Positions 53,201-61,322 of a stretch of 64,000 bases of DNA are shown here, one piece after another (the first letter of the stretch is position 1; the number at the start of each line of letters is the position of its first letter). The notes below the pieces were generated by a model. That model did no database searches. It worked only from the letters and a program-made list of their open reading frames with translations, and was not told the origin of the DNA. The DNA is from Aeromonas australiensis (GTDB taxonomy: Bacteria > Pseudomonadota > Gammaproteobacteria > Enterobacterales > Aeromonadaceae): positions 62,001 through 126,000 of the forward strand of contig NZ_CDDH01000028.1 in the NCBI RefSeq assembly GCF_000819725.1, written 5' to 3'. A program made the position numbers and the translations under genes.

Positions 53201-53308
53201 GTCGGCGGCATGAGCTGCAGCACCCTGTTTACCCTGATCCTGTTGCCTGCCTTCCTGCGTCTCGGGGAGCAGGTAGCGATCCCACAACCCCTGCGCCAGC
53301 GGGCCTGA
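50246..53308 (+). CDS. RND-family efflux transporter, inner-membrane pump
   Basis: Proton-driven pump of 1020 residues of the HAE-1 type. The N-terminal helix (ERPIWVAVSIVLIFLLG) is followed by the first porter domain, a block of helices (about 330-540), a second porter domain and the last helices (about 850-1005). Helix 4 reads GMVLDAAIVVLE: only one Asp where classic AcrB pumps have a DD pair. It precedes its fusion protein by 15 nt, inverse to the usual acr order. Substrate unknown; an outer-membrane channel is not in the window. Confidence 0.93.
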   Translation: MNLAKTAIERPIWVAVSIVLIFLLGLLSIRGLPIQLFPDIDRPHLNISVSWRSASPQEMESEITDPIEQEMQGVQGLRSISSNSYSGFTEINMAFALGTDMQKAQLDVISRLNRVSGLPDKIGGPYVNNYSSNDTLTFFFIQQLPGAKGQIDDHQALIEARIKPELERIEGVSTVAIEGINARQIQIRFDPYRAAELGVEIPVLASRATTGWDVSAGTLDIGRWEYKLRFAGRYDVETLGDKVVDWRDGLPIYLRDVAEVRVAREENPVLRIQNGNTAIAAQIFKESGANALASLEAIKARVNELNREVLEPVGLHMEQSFDASLYINRAVSMVTANLGLGVLLSCAILWLFLRQLKATLMIALAIPISIMLTFCLLKVMDRTLNIISLAGIAFAVGMVLDAAIVVLESIYRRHERGDLSKAEAALEGTRQVWMALVASTLTTVAIFLPVLLLNDVEGQLFADLALTIACAVTVSMLVAVIVLPAVAARWMGRERLTDPYDSLWQRTTRQVIRWTSTSRLRWTVITLMMSLPALATWALLPKMDYLPDVKRDAVDVWMSFTPGVNLKAQREEVIDTLIARLAPYMKGEQEPALKNYYILRYPGGAQIGVRPKDENRIKELESLLMKQLLVGIPDTRVFGGQGSLFGGFNSENGVSLLLQGGNLPELYQAARASMGILSKDLPGAQIRPEPSLDFTAPELKLVPQDRRLAEVGWDRTPLPTIIQTFGDGLRVGEYFDGEERLDIMLMGQSSANPDELKAVPLATPSGRIVPLGELLRVEHDLGPASIFRADGRRSISLQIAPPAGMTMEQVIDTLKNRSFAAIRPLLPAGGELRIAGNADSLQQALDNLGTIFLFAVVILLVLLWGVFASLKDALLVLLTLPLASVGGVLALQLSGLLVPLPMDLLTIIGFVILLGLVVNNAILLVHQTRTAERDGMSRQLAVAVALQSRMRPIVMTSLTSIFGMLPLMLSPSEGSEIYRGLATVIVGGMSCSTLFTLILLPAFLRLGEQVAIPQPLRQRA

Positions 53309-53323
53309 GCAAGGAGCTCATCG

Positions 53324-54373
53324 ATGACACATATGATTACCCGAATGTTGGCTGGCGTGGTGCTGATAGCAGGCTGTGCGCTACCGGTATTGGCCGTTCA
53401 GGGCAAGATGGTGACCCTGGCGGATGTGACCCAAGGGGATGTGGCCGCCAATATCTGGGTCAGCGGCACGGTGGCGAGTCGCCAGCAGGCGGCGCTCAGC
53501 GCCGAAGTGAGCGGCCGGGTGGAGTGGATCGCCGAATTTGGCAGCCGGGTCAACAAAGGGGATGAGCTGCTGCGCCTCGACAGCGCAGCACTGCGCCTCT
53601 CGCTGGAGCAGGCTCGCGCCGAGCAGGCGAAATGGCAGAGCAACCTGCGCTTCGCTCGCGCCGAGTCCCAGCGGATCACCCGGCTGCACCAGCAAAAGAG
53701 CGCCTCCCAGAGCCAGCACGACAAGGCCAGCTACGATGTGGAGCAGGCCGCGCTGGCCGAGCGACTGGCCGCCATACAGGTGAATCAGATTGAGGAACAG
53801 CTGCGCCGCAGCCACATCTATGCCCCGTTCGACGGGGTGGTGAACAACCACTTCATCCAGCCCGGCGAGCATGTGGGCGCGGGCGAGCAGGCGTTGGAGC
53901 TGGTCAACCCGGATCAGCCGGATATCCGCCTGCAAGCCCCCATTCTCTGGGCCCAGCAGCTGGCGCCACAAACCCGGCTGCGGGTGGAGGGGGAGCAGCT
54001 GAGCGGTCACGGCATCTATTACCAGCGGGCCGCCAGCGCCGATCCCAAATCGCGGCTGATCGAGCTGCGCCTCAAACCGGAAGCGGGCACCTTCATCATC
54101 GGCTCACCGGTACGGGTTGCCCTGCCACTGGGGGATCAGCGGAGCATGCTGCTGCCCCGGGATGCCCTGGTGCTCGGCAGCGATGGCAGCGTGGTCTATC
54201 AGGTAGCGAGAAGTGGCAAGGCGCTCAAGGTGAATCGGGTACCGGTCACCGTGCTGTTTGGCGACAGCCAGCAGGTGGCGGTGAGCGGCGCCCTCAAACA
54301 GGGGGATCGGGTGGTGGTGCGCGGCGCGGGCAGCCTGCAGGATGGCGACACCATAGAATTGTTCAAGGGGTAG
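53324..54373 (+). CDS. RND efflux periplasmic adaptor (membrane fusion) protein
   Basis: Protein of 349 residues. Signal peptide about 1-24 (MLAGVVLIAGCALPVLAV); the Cys is not in a clear lipobox. A biotinyl-lipoyl half-domain (SAEVSGRVEWI), a coiled-coil hairpin (about 75-150), the second half-domain (IYAPFDGVVNNHFIQPGEHV) and beta-barrel and proximal domains follow. Acts with the pump upstream. Ends before ruvC with no strong terminator. Confidence 0.9.
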   Translation: MTHMITRMLAGVVLIAGCALPVLAVQGKMVTLADVTQGDVAANIWVSGTVASRQQAALSAEVSGRVEWIAEFGSRVNKGDELLRLDSAALRLSLEQARAEQAKWQSNLRFARAESQRITRLHQQKSASQSQHDKASYDVEQAALAERLAAIQVNQIEEQLRRSHIYAPFDGVVNNHFIQPGEHVGAGEQALELVNPDQPDIRLQAPILWAQQLAPQTRLRVEGEQLSGHGIYYQRAASADPKSRLIELRLKPEAGTFIIGSPVRVALPLGDQRSMLLPRDALVLGSDGSVVYQVARSGKALKVNRVPVTVLFGDSQQVAVSGALKQGDRVVVRGAGSLQDGDTIELFKG

Positions 54374-54488
54374 CCACGCCTGACACCGGCTGGCCAATCT
54401 TTGCCCGCTTGATCCAGGACGTACAGCCAAGCGGGCCACAGTTTGCTATCTTGACGGCCATCACTCGCGTTTAGAGCAATCAACACCC

Positions 54489-55010
54489 ATGAGCATTATT
54501 TTGGGCATCGATCCGGGTTCGCGGATCACCGGCTACGGGGTTATCCGGGTCGTGGGCGGCAAGGCCGAATATCTGGGATCCGGCTGCATTCGCACCGATT
54601 GCGGCGAGCTGCCGGAGCGCCTCAAGCAGGTTTATGACGGGGTATGCGAGATCATCACCCAGTTCAAGCCCACCGAGTTTGCCATCGAGCGGGTCTTTAT
54701 GGCCCGCAACGCCGACTCGGCCCTGAAGCTGGGGCAGGCCCGGGGCAGCGCCATCGTCGCCGCGGTCAACGCCTATCTGCCGGTGAGCGAATACTCTGCC
54801 ACCCAGATCAAGCAGGCGGTGGTCGGCACCGGCGGCGCCGCCAAGGAGCAGGTGCAGCATATGGTGACCCATCTGCTGAAACTCTCCGCCACCCCGCAGG
54901 CGGATGCGGCGGATGCCCTTGGCGTTGCGCTCTGCCACCTGCACACCCGCCAGAGCCTGATCAAGATGGCTGGCCGCGCCAGCAACTCGGTGCGCGGCCG
55001 CTATCGCTGA
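54489..55010 (+). CDS. ruvC: Holliday junction resolvase RuvC
   Basis: Endonuclease of 173 residues that cuts Holliday junctions. Acidic catalytic residues are visible: Asp8 in ILGIDPGSR, Glu in TEFAIERVF, and the C-terminal [15 protein letters not shown] pair. RuvC is normally followed by ruvA-ruvB. Here a terminator and a REP/RAYT region follow instead, and an RND operon precedes it, so the locus has been rearranged or ruvAB lie elsewhere. Confidence 0.95.
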   Translation: MSIILGIDPGSRITGYGVIRVVGGKAEYLGSGCIRTDCGELPERLKQVYDGVCEIITQFKPTEFAIERVFMARNADSALKLGQARGSAIVAAVNAYLPVSEYSATQIKQAVVGTGGAAKEQVQHMVTHLLKLSATPQADAADALGVALCHLHTRQSLIKMAGRASNSVRGRYR

Positions 55011-55053
55011 GCCTTGCTTGCCCGCACGGCTCACCTCTGGATTGCCAAATAAC

Positions 55054-55086
55054 AACCGCCCCGGTTAGCCGGGGCGGTTTTGTTTT
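55054..55086 (+). terminator. Intrinsic terminator after ruvC
   Basis: Stem AACCGCCCCGG / CCGGGGCGGTT, loop TTAG, then TTGTTTT. Confidence 0.92.
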
Positions 55087-55203
55087 GCCCATGATCGCAA
55101 GATGGGGCAACCCCCGGCATACCCCTTGTGCTTCGCGCCATCGGTTCGTCCCCAAAAGCACGGGCCATGGGAATCGAGCCTTTTGCCCCCCCCCTTTTAT
55201 GAG

Positions 55204-55530
55204 CCAGCGAAAATTATGAGCCAGCGAAAAAAACCAATCATTACTGACGCTTAGATCATTTTGTTGGCTGGTTCGAGCGAATTCAATTGGTCTAACATAG
55301 CCATGCGGTGCCTATTCATCTGCGACGGGCCTCTGCCCTCGCTGGTCAATGGAGCATTTTGGAAGCTGTAATCCACGGGCGGTAGCGTGGGTTTTGAACA
55401 GTGATTGATGCAGTTCGTAGGTTGGTGCTGAGCGCAGCGAAGCCCAACACGTATACCTTCGGTTAGTTGGTTCCCATTTCGTGTAACCGAACAGACCGGA
55501 TATTTCACCCCGACACTGGAAAGGAGAACC
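55204..55530 (+). repeat. RAYT unit 1, 5' flank
   Basis: Non-coding flank shared with the copies at 58245 and 59107 (CCAATCATTACTGAC, then TGGAAGCTGTAATCCACGG and GCGGTAGCGTGG). It includes a REP at 55418. A tandem doubling of ATGAGCCAGCGAAAA lies at its left edge (55200-55230). Confidence 0.8.
55418..55448 (+). repeat. REP element
   Basis: GTAGGTTGG then GCTGAGCGCAGCGAAGCC and CAAC; imperfect palindrome found at least eleven times between 55.4 and 60.1 kb. It lies between the flank and the RAYT start. Confidence 0.85.
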
Positions 55531-56046
55531 ATGCGCTATCGCCGAGCAACAACCAGCGGGGCATGTTGGTTCTTCACCGTCAACCTGGCTGACCGACAGC
55601 AGGATCTGCTGGTACGTCATATCGACCTGCTGCGTGAAGTGATCCGCCACGTCAAACAGCAACATCCCTTCGAGATCATTGCCATGGTGGTGATGCCGGA
55701 TCATCTCCATGCCATTTGGCAACTACCGCCGGGTGACAGTGACTATCCCATGCGCTGGTCTCTGATCAAGGCAGGCTTTTCACAGGGCATTGCCAAAACA
55801 GAGCGGATACGGGAGAGCCGACTCAGAAAACGGGAACGCGGTATCTGGCAACGCCGTTATTGGGAGCATCTGATCCGGGATGACAAGGATCTGCAAGCCC
55901 ATGTCGATTACATCCATTTCAATCCGGTCAAACATGGTTATTGTGCCAAACCTGTCGATTGGCCTTACTCCTCCATCCATCGCCATATCGCCGCAGGATG
56001 GATAACGCCAGATTGGGCCATTGATAGTGACTCGGGTCGGGAATAA
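55531..56046 (+). mobile_element. REP-associated tyrosine transposase (RAYT), copy 1
   Basis: Protein of 171 residues of the IS200-like Y1 family. The metal-binding HxH is His58-x-His60 in VVMPDHLHAIW, and the catalytic Tyr127 lies in DYIHFNPVKHG. RAYTs are domesticated transposases that mobilise or maintain the flanking REP palindromes; here REPs stand on both sides. Start ATG has a GGAG site. Near-identical to copy 2 at 59425, with Asp57 intact here. Confidence 0.93.
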
Positions 56047-56063
56047 TCGGCTAGGGATATGTT

Positions 56064-56712
56064 GTAGGTTGGCGCTGAGCGCAGCGAAGCCCAACAAACG
56101 GGATATATGCCCCCCAAAAAATATAATTTTTGACCATATAATATCAAAAACCGAATTTAGCTTTCACGGTAAACGTTGGGCTTCAGTTCGTGTAGGTTGG
56201 TGCTGAGCGTAGCGAAGCCCAACAAACGGGATATACGCCCCCAAAAAATATAATTTTTGACCATATAAAATAGATAACAAAAATCAAATTTAGCTTTCAC
56301 GGTAAACGTTGAAATTCAGTTCGTGTAGGTTGGTGCTGAGCGTAGCGAAGCCCAACAAATGAGTGCTCAGAAAGGTGGATGTCCCAGATTTCTCCAAATT
56401 TCTCAAGCCCAACAAATGAGAGATGTTATTTCCAAAACAAGATGATTTTTGACCACATAAAATCGATAACCAAAATCAAATCTAACTTTCTCGGTAAACG
56501 TTGAAATTCAGTTCGTGTAGGTTGGTGCTGAGCGTAGCGAAGCCCAACAAATGAGTGCTCAGAAAGGTGGATGTCCCAGATTTCTCAAGCCCAACAAATG
56601 AGAGATGTTATTTCCAAAAAAGATGGTTTTTGACCACATTAAATCGATAACAAAAATCAAATTTAGCTTTCACGGTAAACGTTGGGCTTCACTTCGTTCA
56701 GCACCAACCTAC
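56064..56712 (+). repeat. Tandem REP array
   Basis: REP palindromes at 56064, 56192, 56325 and 56517 (plus orientation) and 56681 (inverted), in units of about 128, 133, 192 and 164 bp. Each unit carries the REP, an AT-rich spacer (ATGATTTTTGACCA, AAATCGATAACAAAAATC) and a CGGTAAACGTTG motif. Units 3 and 4 also share AGAAAGGTGGATGTCCCAG. No gene. Confidence 0.88.
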
Positions 56713-56759
56713 GAGGGTTAGCCCAACATAGGGGATAATTCAGGCTTTACCAACCAAAT

Positions 56760-56787
56760 GAAAAAAGCGCCTGCGGGCGCTTTTTTA
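56760..56787. terminator. Bidirectional terminator
   Basis: AAAAAAGCGCC / GGCGCTTTTTT around TGC. It lies just past the DUF1349 gene (minus) and ends the REP array on the plus strand. Confidence 0.88.
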
Positions 56788-56818
56788 TTGCTTGAATGAC
56801 GCAGGCAAAACCGCTGGC

Positions 56819-57400
56819 CTAGCTCAAATCATGGAGCGCCTTGCCAAGGGGCGGCGTGAGGCGCATGTCAGAGAAGCGCACCGCCAGCCCCTGCCGCTCT
56901 GGCGTGCAGCACATCACCCCGATAAAGCAGCGTTCGCCTGGCGGAAACGGGGCGAGGCGCAGCAGCGGCCACACCTTGCCATCGGTGGAGTATTGCAAAC
57001 GCAGGCAATCGGCCAGCCGGGTCAACCGCAGCCAGAAACAGCGCGGATTACCGGGGAAAATACCTGTGGCCCAGTCAGAGCGCGGATTGGTCAGCACGCT
57101 GCCGATCATCGGCTGGGCATCGTTGTACTCGATCCCCGCTTTCAGCCAGTGCTCGTCGTCTTGCAGCAGCATCAGCCCCGCCTGATCGTAGAGGGTGGTG
57201 AACTCCCCCTCGACGCAGACCTGAAAGGTAAACTCACCCGCCACCTCGCAGCCATAGACGTGGCCGCTGTGACGCTCGAAGCCATACCAGGTGCTGCGCC
57301 AAAAATCGGTCTGCAGGTCTGTCACCACCTGTAAACCGCCCTCTGTCTTGTGCCACTGGGCCGGCTCATTGAGCCAGCGCCATTCCATCCCTTCCATCAT
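56819..57400 (-). CDS. DUF1349 family protein (concanavalin-like fold)
   Basis: Protein of 193 residues. Typical of the family: FWRSTWYGF, a lectin-like beta-sandwich with EYNDAQPMIGSVLTN and FWLRLTRLADCLRLQYSTDG, ending with the substrate-face strand. The start MMEGMEWRW was chosen for a GGGAG nine bases upstream; the next Met codons are alternatives. Function unknown; family members are predicted to bind or break carbohydrates. Confidence 0.85.
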   Translation of the reverse strand: MMEGMEWRWLNEPAQWHKTEGGLQVVTDLQTDFWRSTWYGFERHSGHVYGCEVAGEFTFQVCVEGEFTTLYDQAGLMLLQDDEHWLKAGIEYNDAQPMIGSVLTNPRSDWATGIFPGNPRCFWLRLTRLADCLRLQYSTDGKVWPLLRLAPFPPGERCFIGVMCCTPERQGLAVRFSDMRLTPPLGKALHDLS

Positions 57401-57570
57401 CCTGCTTTGCTCCCTTATCTCGCCTAATCCCGCACAAATGCAGCTCGCCAACCCCTCGTCCGGTCACGACAGGTCATGGCTGCGCCGCTGCGGAACCTAT
57501 AAAAGGAGTCAATAGTGTCGCTATTGCCGTCCCGATACAAGGCTTGTGCGTTGCGCCATCAGTGCGCCCC

Positions 57571-57602
57571 AAAAAGCGCGGGGGGCCTGATGGCCCCCCG
57601 CA
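57571..57602 (-). terminator. Terminator after psiF
   Basis: Perfect 10-bp stem GCGGGGGGCC / GGCCCCCCGC, loop TGAT, followed on the minus strand by GCTTTTT. Confidence 0.85.
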
Positions 57603-57625
57603 AACACACCGGATGAGAAAATGCC

Positions 57626-58003
57626 TTACTTGGCGGCGCTATCCTTCACGCACTTCTGGACAAAGCTGTTCTTGGCCGCGCCAGCCAGCTTCTTGTCGGC
57701 TGCCGCCTTCTCGCACTTGGCCGCCGGATCCACTGCCGCGCCCGTCTTCACGCACTTCTGGATAAAGCTGTTTTTGGCCGCACCGGCCAGTTTCTTGTCG
57801 GCGGCCGCCTTCTCGCACTCGCCGGTTGCGGCACCCGCGGCATCTTTCACGCACTTGCCGACAAAGCTGGTCTTGGCGGCGCCGTTAAGCTTTTTGGCTG
57901 CGGCCTGCGCCTCGCACTGCAACTGGGCTGTGTCGTTGGCAAAGACCGGATTGGCCAGCAGCACGCTGCCGCAGAGCAGGCCGAACAGGATGGTACGCTT
58001 CAT
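57626..58003 (-). CDS. psiF: PsiF-repeat protein, secreted
   Basis: Protein of 125 residues with a signal peptide (about 1-22, ending NPVFA) and three PsiF repeats of roughly 30-37 residues. Each repeat has the pattern C-E-x-A-A-x-x-K-L-x-G-A-A-K-x-S-F-x-x-K-C, so paired Cys probably form disulphides in the periplasm. E. coli psiF is phosphate-starvation inducible; most homologues have fewer repeats. The AGGAG site precedes the ATG. Its 5' end and promoter region are duplicated at 58780-59100. Confidence 0.9.
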   Translation of the reverse strand: MKRTILFGLLCGSVLLANPVFANDTAQLQCEAQAAAKKLNGAAKTSFVGKCVKDAAGAATGECEKAAADKKLAGAAKNSFIQKCVKTGAAVDPAAKCEKAAADKKLAGAAKNSFVQKCVKDSAAK

Positions 58004-58320
58004 GGGTGATCTCCTCTCTATCTGGTGATGTGTTTGCATGGTCATATTGGCATGACGATGTGTTGCAAATGGCAGTGATTGCAACAGCTGATTGTTGCCG
58101 CAGATCCCCCGCCTCGCCAGCTTGGGAGAGGGAGCACAGGACAACCCTTCCCTAACGGCAAACCAACCACCATCTTCCCCATCCCACCCGCCAACCCCAA
58201 TAAAATCAAGGGCCATGGGAATCCAGTGCCCGATCAGGGCGATTTGTTGAGTCAGCGCAAAAAACCAATCATTACTGACACTTAAGCCACTTTTTGACTG
58301 GCACGACTAGATTCGACTGG
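57967..58320. repeat. Segmental duplication, left copy
   Basis: From the first codons of psiF through its upstream region to the RAYT 5' flank. It matches 58780-59170 with scattered differences (for example ATTGGCATG against ATTTGCATG) and an extra stretch in the right copy. Confidence 0.85.
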
Positions 58321-58638
58321 CTTAACATAGCCATCCGGTGCCTATTCATCAGTGATGGGTTGCTGCCCTCGCTGGTTAATGGAGCATATTGGAGGCTGTA
58401 ATCCACGGGCGGTAGCGTGGGATTTAGTGGCGTTACGCCTCACCCAAAAAGGTGGGTGTCCCAGATTTCGGTCAAACATGGTTATTGTGCCAAACCGGTC
58501 GATTGGTCTTACTCGTCAATTCATCGCTATATCACCGCAGGATGGATAACGCCAGATTGGGCCATTGATAGTGACTCGGGTCAGGAATAATCGGCGAGGG
58601 ATATGTTGTAGGTTGGCGCTGAGCGCAGCGAAGCCCAA
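58245..58638 (+). repeat. RAYT unit 2, internally deleted
   Basis: Carries the shared 5' flank, a CAAAAAGGTGGGTGTCCCAG spacer, a 3' RAYT remnant and a REP at 58608. Most of the transposase is missing. Confidence 0.8.
58470..58590 (+). pseudogene. 3' remnant of a RAYT transposase
   Basis: About 40 codons matching the RAYT C-terminus (VKHGYCAKPVDWSYSSIH through the TAA), nearer to copy 2 (SYSSIHRYITAG) than copy 1. It ends SDSGQE rather than SDSGRE. The catalytic Tyr and HxH regions are deleted. Confidence 0.9.
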
Positions 58639-58756
58639 CAAACGGGAGATATGATTTCCCAAAAAGATAAATTTTGACCATATAAAATCGATAACCAAAA
58701 TCAAATCTAGCTTTCTCGGTAAACGTTGGGCTTCACTTCGTTCAGCACCAACCTAC
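58608..58756 (+). repeat. REP pair, head to head
   Basis: REP at 58608-58638 (plus) and its inverse at 58725-58756, separated by an AT-rich spacer similar to that of the array at 56 kb. The pair could form a long hairpin. Confidence 0.85.
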
Positions 58757-58779
58757 GAGATTTAGCCCAACATACGGGA

Positions 58780-58816
58780 TGCCGCAGAGCAGGCCGAACA
58801 GGATGGTACGCTTCAT
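58780..58816 (-). pseudogene. 5' fragment of psiF
   Basis: The first 12 codons (MKRTILFGLLCG) and the ribosome-binding site of psiF, then a switch into REP-flank sequence. Produced by the segmental duplication. The promoter region may still be active. Confidence 0.88.
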
Positions 58817-59170
58817 GGGTGATCTCCTCTCTATCTGGTGATGTGTTTGCATGGTCATATTTGCATGACGATGTGTTGCACATGGCTGTGATTGCAACAG
58901 CTGATTGTTGCCGCAGATCCCCCGCCTCGCCAGCTTGGGAGCAGAGCAGAGGGCAACTATCGCCTGCACTATAGCGCCGATTGGCAGAGCAGGATTGCCC
59001 CCAGCCAGCCCCTCCGCAACGGCAAGCCAATCCCGCTCTTCCACGCCACACCCGCCAACCCCAATAGAATCAAGGGCCATGGGAATCCGGTGACCACTCA
59101 GGGCGATTTGTTGAGCCAGCGCAAAAAACCAATCATTACTGACACTTAAATCACTTTTTGACTGGTGCGG
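58780..59170. repeat. Segmental duplication, right copy
   Basis: Copy of 57967-58320 holding the truncated psiF start, its promoter region and the RAYT flank; it leads into the intact RAYT copy 2. The stretch has no gene. Confidence 0.85.
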
Positions 59171-59310
59171 CCAGATTCTATGGGCTTAACATAGCCATCT
59201 GGTATCTATTCATCAGTGATGGGTTACTACCCTCGCTGGTTAATGGAGCATATTGGAAGCTGTAATCCACGGGCGGTAGCGTGGGTTTTGCACAGTGATT
59301 GATGCATTGC

Positions 59311-59341
59311 GTAGGTTGGCGCTGAGCGTAGCGAAGCCCAA
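59311..59341 (+). repeat. REP element
   Basis: GTAGGTTGGCGCTGAGCG form, 84 bp before RAYT copy 2, at the same place as the REP before copy 1. Confidence 0.85.
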
Positions 59342-59424
59342 CACGTATGCCTCCGGTTAGTTGGTTCCCATTTCGTGTAACCGAACAGACCGAATATTTC
59401 ACCCCGATACCGGAAAGGAGAACC

Positions 59425-59940
59425 ATGCGCTATCGCCGAGCAACAACCAGTGGGGCATGTTGGTTCTTCACCGTCAACCTGGCTGACCGACAGCAGGATC
59501 TGCTGGTACGTCATATCGACCTGCTGCGCGAAGTGACCCGCCACGTCAAACAGCAACACCCCTTCGAGATTATTGCCATGGTGGTGATGCCGGGTCATCT
59601 TCATGCCATTTGGCAACTACCGCCGGGTGACAGTGACTATCCCATGCGCTGGTCTCTGATCAAGGCAGGCTTTTCACGGGGCATTGCCAAAACAGAGCGG
59701 ATACGGGAGAGTCGAGTCAGAAAACGGGAACGCGGTATCTGGCAACGTCGTTATTGGGAACATTTGATCCGGGATGACAAGGATCTGCAAGCCCATGTCG
59801 ATTACATCCACTTCAATCCGGTCAAACATGGTTATTGTGCCAAACCGGTCGATTGGTCTTACTCGTCAATTCATCGCTATATCACCGCAGGATGGATAAC
59901 GCCAGATTGGGCCATTGATTGTGACTCGGGTCGGGAATAA
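59425..59940 (+). mobile_element. REP-associated tyrosine transposase (RAYT), copy 2
   Basis: 171 residues, nearly identical to copy 1 at 55531. It differs at a few sites, notably Gly57 for Asp in VVMPGHLHAIW, directly before the metal-binding HxH; Tyr127 is kept. Whether it is active is unclear. Same ATG and GGAG site. An upstream in-frame Met exists but lies in the repeated flank. Confidence 0.92.
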
Positions 59941-59957
59941 TCGGCTTGGAATGTTTT

Positions 59958-60107
59958 GTAGGTTGGCGCTGAGCGCAGCGAAGCCCAACAAACGGGATTT
60001 ATGATTTCCAAAACAAGATGAATTTTGAACATACCAAAATCAACAACCAAATAAATTTTAGCTTTCACGGTAAACGTTGGGCTTCACTTCGTTCAGCACC
60101 AACCTAC
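59958..60107 (+). repeat. REP pair downstream of RAYT copy 2
   Basis: REP at 59958-59988 (plus) and inverted REP at 60076-60107, with the same AT-rich spacer type as the other pairs. Confidence 0.85.
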
Positions 60108-60130
60108 GATATTTAGCCCAACATACGGGA

Positions 60131-60178
60131 TGGTTAATGGAGCATATTGGAAGCTGTAATCCACGCGCGGTAGCGTGA
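60131..60178 (+). repeat. Fragment of RAYT 5' flank
   Basis: GTTAATGGAGCATATTGG and GCTGTAATCCACG repeat the flank of units 1-3. It marks the right edge of the repeat zone. Confidence 0.75.
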
Positions 60179-60271
60179 GCTTTCAGAGGATAATGCTTTG
60201 CTCAAAAAGTGGTTGTCCCGGATTTTTTCCTAAATAAAAAACCTCTTTAATATTTAATATGGTTAAGCTCA

Positions 60272-61165
60272 ATGAAAGAATGTATTATTTGTCGTCAATA
60301 TAAAGATAAATTCTCTGATGAGCATGTCATCCCCGATGCTCTTGGTGGATACTATCATATTAGAAGTGTCTGTGAACAATGTAACTCTCATCTTGGCTCA
60401 AAAGTTGATACCAAACTTGTTGACAACAAATTTATACAACTACTGAGACTTCAATATAAAACTTTAGGAAAGTCTAAAAAACTACCTAATCCATACTCCG
60501 GGAACATTGAATTAAACGATGGTTTGAAATTTCAAAATCGAATAGACAATAATGGTTTTGTATACCAGTACATTTTACCAAGCGCCCCATCAATTAAAAA
60601 CTTAGATAATGAAAAAGTTGAAATAAATTTCACATTAGATGAAATGGATGCACACCAGAGCACAGCACTAATTGAAAAAATTCTTAGAAAAAACAATTTG
60701 TCTACCGAATCATATTCAGTAGAGAAAGAAGATTTAACTCTTGATCTCTCTGGGGTGAAAACCACTATCAATATAGATTTATATGAATTCAAAATAGGTC
60801 TACTAAAAATAGCATATGAATTTGCGATGGACTCCATTGAGAGCTACCATCAAGATCAAGAAGCTATAAACATCTCAAATATTCTGCTGACTGCTAATTA
60901 CAACGAGGCATCGAAATATACTCATGGGAGTGGGTTTGAAAATATGGTTGAATTAAACTATAGGAAATTTATCAAAATTGATGATGACTCCCATTTTCTT
61001 GTGTTGAGCAGCATACCTAATGAAGGCCTCATTTGCTTTGTTAGCTTATTCAATTCCATGTCAATTGCTGTGAAATTATCAAAAGACTTTTCACATATAC
61101 AAGAACCTATTTTTGGAATCAACGAAACGTCCCAAAAAAAGATTTGTAAAAAAAAGCATCCTTGA
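60272..61165 (+). CDS. HNH_5-type endonuclease-like protein
   Basis: Protein of 297 residues. The N-terminal zinc/HNH region has CIIC (Cys4, Cys7), EHVIP (Glu17, His18) and VCEQCNSHLG (Cys34, Cys37, Asn38), the pattern of HNH_5 nucleases. The remaining 250 residues have no family I recognise and may be a specificity or sensor domain. Visibly AT-rich compared with its neighbours, with AT-rich flanks, which suggests recent transfer. Sits alone between REP sequences and the IS4-like element; a role in defence is possible but not shown. Confidence 0.75.
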   Translation: MKECIICRQYKDKFSDEHVIPDALGGYYHIRSVCEQCNSHLGSKVDTKLVDNKFIQLLRLQYKTLGKSKKLPNPYSGNIELNDGLKFQNRIDNNGFVYQYILPSAPSIKNLDNEKVEINFTLDEMDAHQSTALIEKILRKNNLSTESYSVEKEDLTLDLSGVKTTINIDLYEFKIGLLKIAYEFAMDSIESYHQDQEAINISNILLTANYNEASKYTHGSGFENMVELNYRKFIKIDDDSHFLVLSSIPNEGLICFVSLFNSMSIAVKLSKDFSHIQEPIFGINETSQKKICKKKHP

Positions 61166-61322
61166 GATATCAAAAGAGTTCATAGAGAAAAACTATAAAT
61201 AAAATATTGGCACTTCCCATCCATTTTTCGGACATGTCATCTCTATTATTATGTATTGAGAATACCCACTGAACCTCCAACCTCACATTCTGACAAGCAC
61301 CCTTTATAGATGCTAAAAAAAA

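Noticed and set aside
56064-56712. CRISPR array
   Set aside because: The repeats are palindromic REPs with unequal, mutually similar spacers and no cas genes; they belong to the RAYT system.
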